Shown one piece after another: positions 58,731 through 64,000 of a DNA stretch of 64,000 nt. Source of the stretch: Sebastes aleutianus. Lineage: Eukaryota > Chordata > Actinopteri > Perciformes > Sebastidae. The stretch spans positions 24,883,315 to 24,947,314 of the forward strand of contig CAKAKS010000039.1 of assembly GCA_916700875.1 (NCBI GenBank), given 5' to 3'. Position 1 is the stretch's first letter. Each line of letters opens with the position of its first letter. The translations under genes and the position numbers were made by a program. Below the pieces are notes generated by a model. That model made no database searches and was not told where the DNA came from. It saw only the letters and a list, made by a program, of their open reading frames with translations.

Positions 58731-61352
58731 CTGTGTACCATTCGCTCTTACCTCAAACGCAGAGGTTGCATTGCACCCACGGCCACTTTGCAGACCTTTT
58801 AAAAAATTCACACTCAACTAACAGTACATGCTCTCACACACAACCTCTTGCACTCATGTCAACATGCATGCAGATGCATCCTACGGAGGATAATTGAGGC
58901 CAGTTTATCAGTGCTAGGGATCTGATAAACTAGATGAAGCTGCTTTTGGCTGTAATGCTGTTTCCCAATCCTCCTCAGACACACGTGCGGACCGCTCCAT
59001 AAACACTTCAGTGGTGCACATGTGAATATGGACACACATTTCTGCAAGTGCATATTCTGCATGTACATCATATCAGTGTAAGTCTGTGTGTGTGTGATTA
59101 ATCTCTGAGGACCAGAGGTGATGGGGTCAGAGTGGAGGTGCCTGTGGAGCTAATGACAATGATTAAGAGGAGGGCTTGGAGGGGTTTAACCTTCATCAGG
59201 TTCTCCTCCTCAACATGCTGCCCCCTCAGGACATCTGTAACCTTATCAGTGACGAGGAGATGAGCAGAACACTGCTGAGATGAAACCAGCAGACATGGAT
59301 GCCCTAATAACTGGAGCCTCTTCTCTGTGCTGGAATCTCTCTCTCCAGGTTAATGGCTTGATCTGATAACATTGTGACTACATGGATGAGTGACTTAATT
59401 TCTTCACTCAATACTATATAGTAACTGCTCACATGTGTTTAGAAAACAGACCTTCTTCTTCGATTTTGCAGGTTTGTAGTGAGTCTATAATGTGTATTCT
59501 ATAATACAGTAGCACTCTCCCAGAGTGTAGCTCTTATTCATTAAATATGTGTCTATTAGCTAAAGCATTAGGTGATGGATCTCCTCATTTAGCCGTGCAG
59601 TGCGTTGCAGGGCAAGTTTAAATGAGCTTTAAAGCCTCTGTTGGCTCTTTGCAATATTATTTGTAACAGCCATGTTTGCTCTTATATATATTTCTCCCAT
59701 AATACGCAAGCCTTTGTCAGTTTGCAAGGCTGTTATTACATTTTATAAACCTCAAAAAATAGTCTCTAGTGGCACATGGCGAACTTGTCTGTGATAGGAA
59801 AGGAAAAACCCTGTGTTTGCATTGTTTGACAAAAGCAATATTTAACTTCCACAGTTCTTCAAACGTTAATCATTTGGATGAGTGATTAGTCCAATTATAA
59901 TAACACAAATAATGGTCTGCGTTTATATTAGTTCAGCCAGTTAGTAAAAACACGTTAATTAAGCCAAACCACATTAGCCTACGAGACATTATTTTATTTG
60001 GACATGTAATAGCTTTTAAATTGCCTGACTGCTCACATATTTCCAATCAAAAATTGCAAATGATCCCCATCATATTAAAATCACTGGTAGCCTCGCTTTT
60101 AATAGGGGTTCCACTGAATTCCCCAAGCCTGTAGTGATATATGAGTTAAATCCACATCCTCAGCCCAGCGAAGGGGCGAGACCAAACTAAGAGCTGAGGT
60201 TCTTTTTAATGGGTTTTACCAAACCTCATTCTTTTTCAAAGGTGCTTTTTCTTGCTCCGCTCGCTTGCCTTTTTCCGCCAGCTTCGTCTTCCTCGCTCCC
60301 CTACCCCATTTTCATCCTCTTCTTCTTTTCTTTTTTTCTACCTGTCCAACTCTTTCCTGTCCTCAGCCTCCCTCGCCACTTTCCCTGTGCCTTTCAGCGT
60401 CACCCTGCTATTTTTCTCTCTTCCTCCATCTCTCTGTATTACCCTTTCTCCGCCTAATGGGATCACCGGTGAACATGTCTCCCTCTCTAGCTTTGCTCTC
60501 GACGATATCCTCACTTATCGCTGTGAAGTTAATGAAATGGAGTACAAGAATGACCTCTTCCTTACCTAAAGTACCATCCCAGCCCCCCCTCTCTTTCTAA
60601 ATATCTCTATTCTTGTGTCCTTTCTGTTCCTTCCCCCTGACTTTGAATCTTCATTTCTTCTGGTCCATGCCTCAAAAAGACTGTTTGAAATATTATTTCG
60701 CTCTCCTCCCTTCCTTTCTTTGACTCTTAATCCTATTCTTCGCACGCAATCAATAAAGCTGTTAATACATTTCTTCCCTTTCATCAGTATTGTTATCTCC
60801 CACAATCCTTATTTTAAATTCCTGTATTCTGCAGCCTTACCAAATATTGAAATGGAAAGGCCTGGATGCACATAATGTTGAGTGCGCAGTAAGCACAAAC
60901 ACCACCTGCCTGCCTACTCCCCGCGGCCTTCTTTAATGCTTTCTTTTCTCTCACAGGCAATATTAGGCTTTCATCAGTGACCCAGAGTATTTTTTATATA
61001 GGTTGTAATGTACGAGTGTGTGAGAGGAGGTCTGTGTGTGTGTGTGTTGTTGGGTGTGTGTTGCTGCTTATGCATCAGCGCTTTCATCTCAAACCTCTCT
61101 ACCTGTCAGAAATGTCACACATGGTGTTGCCCACACAGATGGCTTTGTTGGTGGGCTGTGCATGCGTATGATGCTGTCACCGTGTGTGTGTGTGTTTGCG
61201 CTGTCTGACTGGTCTCTAATGCACAAATGCTGCCTGCAGCCTGGCTCATGGGTTAGTCAATAAGGAAAATACATTTGTGCTCTGGAGATATTATCTGTCA
61301 CAAATCCACTTTACTGATGCTGAATATAGTCACTCACACACACTCTCTCTCT

Positions 61353-61372
61353 CACACACACACACACACACG
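61353..61372. repeat. (CA)n microsatellite
   Basis: Preceded by a (CT)n/(CA)n mixture from about 61332. Confidence 0.9.
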
Positions 61373-62114
61373 CACGAGCACATGCAAGCAAGCCACATGC
61401 GCTGGCCCACCCGGTGAGTTCAGACAGCATGTCAGCATCTCACAGTGAGTGGTTCCAATCAAGACAGTGATGCTGAAGTCAGACCCCCCTCTGCTTGTAT
61501 TCAGTCACCCTCCCATAACCCCACCCGCCCACGCAAACACACACTCCAACACACATTGCGCATTGCTATGTATCCACGCCGTGCTTGAGCGCAAGAGGAT
61601 GCTGTGTTTGATTTGAGAACATGCTGGTGGGAGTGCCCGTTATTTATATATACTCTCAGTGTGTGTAGTACTGCAACTGTTTGCTTCTGTACCTGGTTGC
61701 CCTCATTGGTGGACACCATTATAGTCACATATGGTCACCATGGTAACATACTGTATGGGCAGATTGCATAGAAGCTTTCATCGCCCTTTCTTTGGACTCT
61801 TTCTATCTTGATATCCCCGTCCTGCAATGCTCATTTCATTCCAATAATAGCTACAGGCTTCGTCGATTTCCCCCAACAGCTGTGATCAGAGAGACAAAGA
61901 TAGAAAGGCCTCCAGAAGAGAGATAGGTGAGGCTGTTGCTCCTGGCTTTGATGATGCACCTCATTCACTCATCCACTGTAAATTTCACTGGGCCTTTGAA
62001 ACTCCAGGCCACATTACGCTTGGGGACTGCCTCTAATTGAAGGGAATATTATGTCATCAAAGACCCGTGAGGGAATGGTGCTGATTTCACAGAAATGCAG
62101 AGAAGATCAGAATC

Positions 62115-62253
62115 TAGGGCTGCAGCTAACGATTACTTTCATTATCGTTAATCTGTCAATTATTGTTTTGATTTAGCGATAAATTGTTTGGTCTATGAAA
62201 TGTCAGAAAATAGGGAAAAAATGCCCATCACAGTTTCCCAGAGCTAGGCTTGT
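62115..62253. mobile_element. Truncated MITE with GGGCTGCAGC-type left end
   Basis: Matches the left 140 bp of the element at 44762-45120 (AACGATTACTTTCATTATCG, GTCAGAAAATAGGGAAAAAA, TTTCCCAGAGC). Confidence 0.65.
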
Positions 62254-62274
62254 CATGGTAGTTGGTGTTACCGG

Positions 62275-62487
62275 TAGGGATGCAGCGATACCGATACCAG
62301 TATTGGGTATCGGGTCCGATACTGTGCTTGTGTACTCATACTGGTACTCGCAAAACGGCTCCAATACAACGGCAGCGACACCACTTTACGGTTGTGCGCC
62401 CGACCCCGCTGGGCCGGGATCCCACCTCAAATGTAAGTACTTGTACTTGTACTCGGTCTGAAAAAAAGTGGTATCGGTGCATCCCTA
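62275..62487. mobile_element. 213-bp hAT-like MITE with perfect 8-bp target-site duplication
   Basis: Ends TAGGGATGCAGCGATACC and GGTATCGGTGCATCCCTA are inverted repeats with one mismatch over 18 bp. The flanks are GTTACCGG on both sides (62267-62274 and 62488-62495). No coding content. The sequence around it (GTTGGTGTTACCGG, AGTTGCACGGTGGTCGGACA) looks like another repeat. Confidence 0.9.
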
Positions 62488-63290
62488 GTTACCGGAGTTG
62501 CACGGTGGTCGGACACACGCTGATTACATTATGTACCCACCCACTGTTATTTTGCTTTTTTTTACAGAAATAAAACCCATTTAGTTCATTTTGGCTTATC
62601 AGCGCTATGTTTGGACGACGAATGCTGCAAACTGACCGTGAATGCATCCATACGATCCATATGATTTACTTTGGGAAAGTAAGTAGATGGAAATATATGG
62701 AAAAAAGAGGAACGTGTGTGTATAGAGGACAAGAAAGAATAAATGGATAGGTGATGTTGAGAGGAAAAGAAAGAATAAATGGATAGATAACCCATGAGAG
62801 AAAAAGAGAGGGAGTTTATCTACAAGGATTAAATCGCACTCTGGCCTGGCCCTGTGAGATTACCAACTTGCCCACTCGAGTGCTATGAAAACTCAGGCAG
62901 ATTAGGCACGCACACATGTGTGCCGCACACCCACACACGCACCCACGTGCATGCACATAAACGCACAAACAATATAGTGGATTAGGCCTCGCTGCTAACC
63001 CACGGGCCAGGGTGAAGCAGATGGCTGCCCTTTGTCTTGTTATGTAACCTTACTGAGAACCAATCCACATGCAAACACAAACGCATTCTCCTGGCACTCG
63101 TACACACGAAATCACATGTATGCATACATTTATACTATATAATATTTGATCGTTGTGAGGGATGACTGAAAAAGAGGATGAGTAGAGTAACAGAGAAGAA
63201 ATGGAGAAAGAAGTCAGACGGACCGTCAAGAAATGGGAAGGCAGTGGCACAGTGCCAGGAGGGTTTGGAGAAGTGCCAGATAGGCATCCT

Positions 63291-63316
63291 CACACACACA
63301 CACACACACACACACA
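63291..63316. repeat. (CA)n microsatellite
   Basis: Thirteen uninterrupted CA units. Confidence 0.95.
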
Positions 63317-63790
63317 AAACACTCCCAGTAGGGTGCTGGGGCGAGCCAAGGTGACCCGACTAGGTGATGGGAGGGTCACCATGCCAACGGGGCTGACTGA
63401 TGTCACCGTGGCAATCTATGTCAGAGGCCACTGAAAGAGAGGGAAGGGGTTGAGGGGCCAGGGGCTTGAGTGTGTGTGTGTGGTGCCAGGACTTGTGTGT
63501 GCTGGGGAGTCAGATGGAGTCAGGCCCTCAGAGTCCTCGCTGACAAGCTGACATTGAGAAAGTCTGTATTGTACAATATGGGGCCGTTGTAGGGCAAGAA
63601 GCCCATTAACTGTGGTTGGACTTCGTGCTGCTCTGAGACTGAGATACATTAGTACATTTTAAATGAATACACCAGGTTTTGGGAGATTGGTCCAGTGATC
63701 AAAGTAGCTGTTAATTGATGAGAACATATCCAAAATGAATCATGTTATGCAGGATGCAAACTTGAATATCAGGATAAGGATGGCGCCTTT

Positions 63791-64000
63791 TTAAAAGAAT
63801 AGTTCAACATTGTGTGAAATATGAGAGTTAGATGAAAAGATTGATACCACTTTCATATCTGTCAGTTAAACACAAGGCTGGTTTGCTTAGTGTAGCACAA
63901 AGACTGGTAACTGGAATAAAACGACTAAGCATGCCTCTGACTGAAGGTGGCAAAATCCACCTACCAACACCTCTAAAGCTCACTATTTAAATCTAGTTTT
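63791..64000. mobile_element. Repeat of teleost MITE type, cut by the window end
   Basis: Starts TTAAAAGAATAGTTCAACAT and carries GAAAAGATTGATACCACTTT, TAGCACAAAGACTGG and CACCTCTAAAGCTCAC. I recognise the order as a common fish MITE. The TTAA at its start again suggests a TTAA-targeting type. Confidence 0.6.

Larger units (their letters stand above)
41552..64000 (+). other. brsk2: brsk2 intron 1 (start; extends past the window)
   Basis: No frame matching the next BRSK segment (GLVKLGVHC...) occurs before the window ends, so the intron is at least 22.4 kb. Besides the repeats listed separately, it contains many CT/GA-rich and CA/GT microsatellite stretches. I found no nested gene. Confidence 0.7.

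Overview
The window is vertebrate nuclear DNA, most likely from a percomorph teleost. This rests on three things: two complete spliced genes whose proteins read like fish orthologues, a dense load of short transposon copies of kinds common in percomorph genomes, and abundant (CA)n microsatellites. No bacterial, viral or CRISPR-type features were seen. Almost all short open frames in the window are chance frames in introns or repeats.

Layout: (1) 1-10.1 kb holds tsg101 on the + strand. All ten coding exons (717-9914) can be read through canonical GT/AG splice sites and give an intact 390-residue ESCRT-I protein. (2) 12.1-22.5 kb holds ldha on the - strand: a non-coding first exon with a TATA-like promoter and clustered hypoxia-type motifs, then seven coding exons (19464 down to 13221) giving an intact 332-residue lactate dehydrogenase A. 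The two genes converge tail to tail. (3) 22.5-41.0 kb is an intergenic region with no exon I can support. It holds LINE, hAT-like and TTAA-flanked insertions. (4) 41.1-64.0 kb begins with the CCAAT-containing promoter region and first coding exon (41458-41551) of a BR serine/threonine kinase, most like brsk2. The remaining 22 kb is the start of its long first intron, and the rest of the gene lies beyond the window.

Functionally, tsg101 acts in endosomal sorting and ldha in anaerobic glycolysis. They are unrelated in the cell but are linked evolutionarily: the UEV and LDH folds that sit side by side here are the two halves of the vertebrate protein UEVLD.

I found no new multi-gene system. The most unusual material is in the repeats: a fold-back element in an ldha intron whose only frame looks like the N-terminal part of an integrase-type transposase, interrupted by an internally deleted LINE; a 1.1-kb element in the brsk2 intron with a decayed BED zinc finger; two MITE families flanked by TTAA, with an insertion-free paralogous site inside the window; a 10-bp array expanded inside a MITE; and several insertions with readable target-site duplications.
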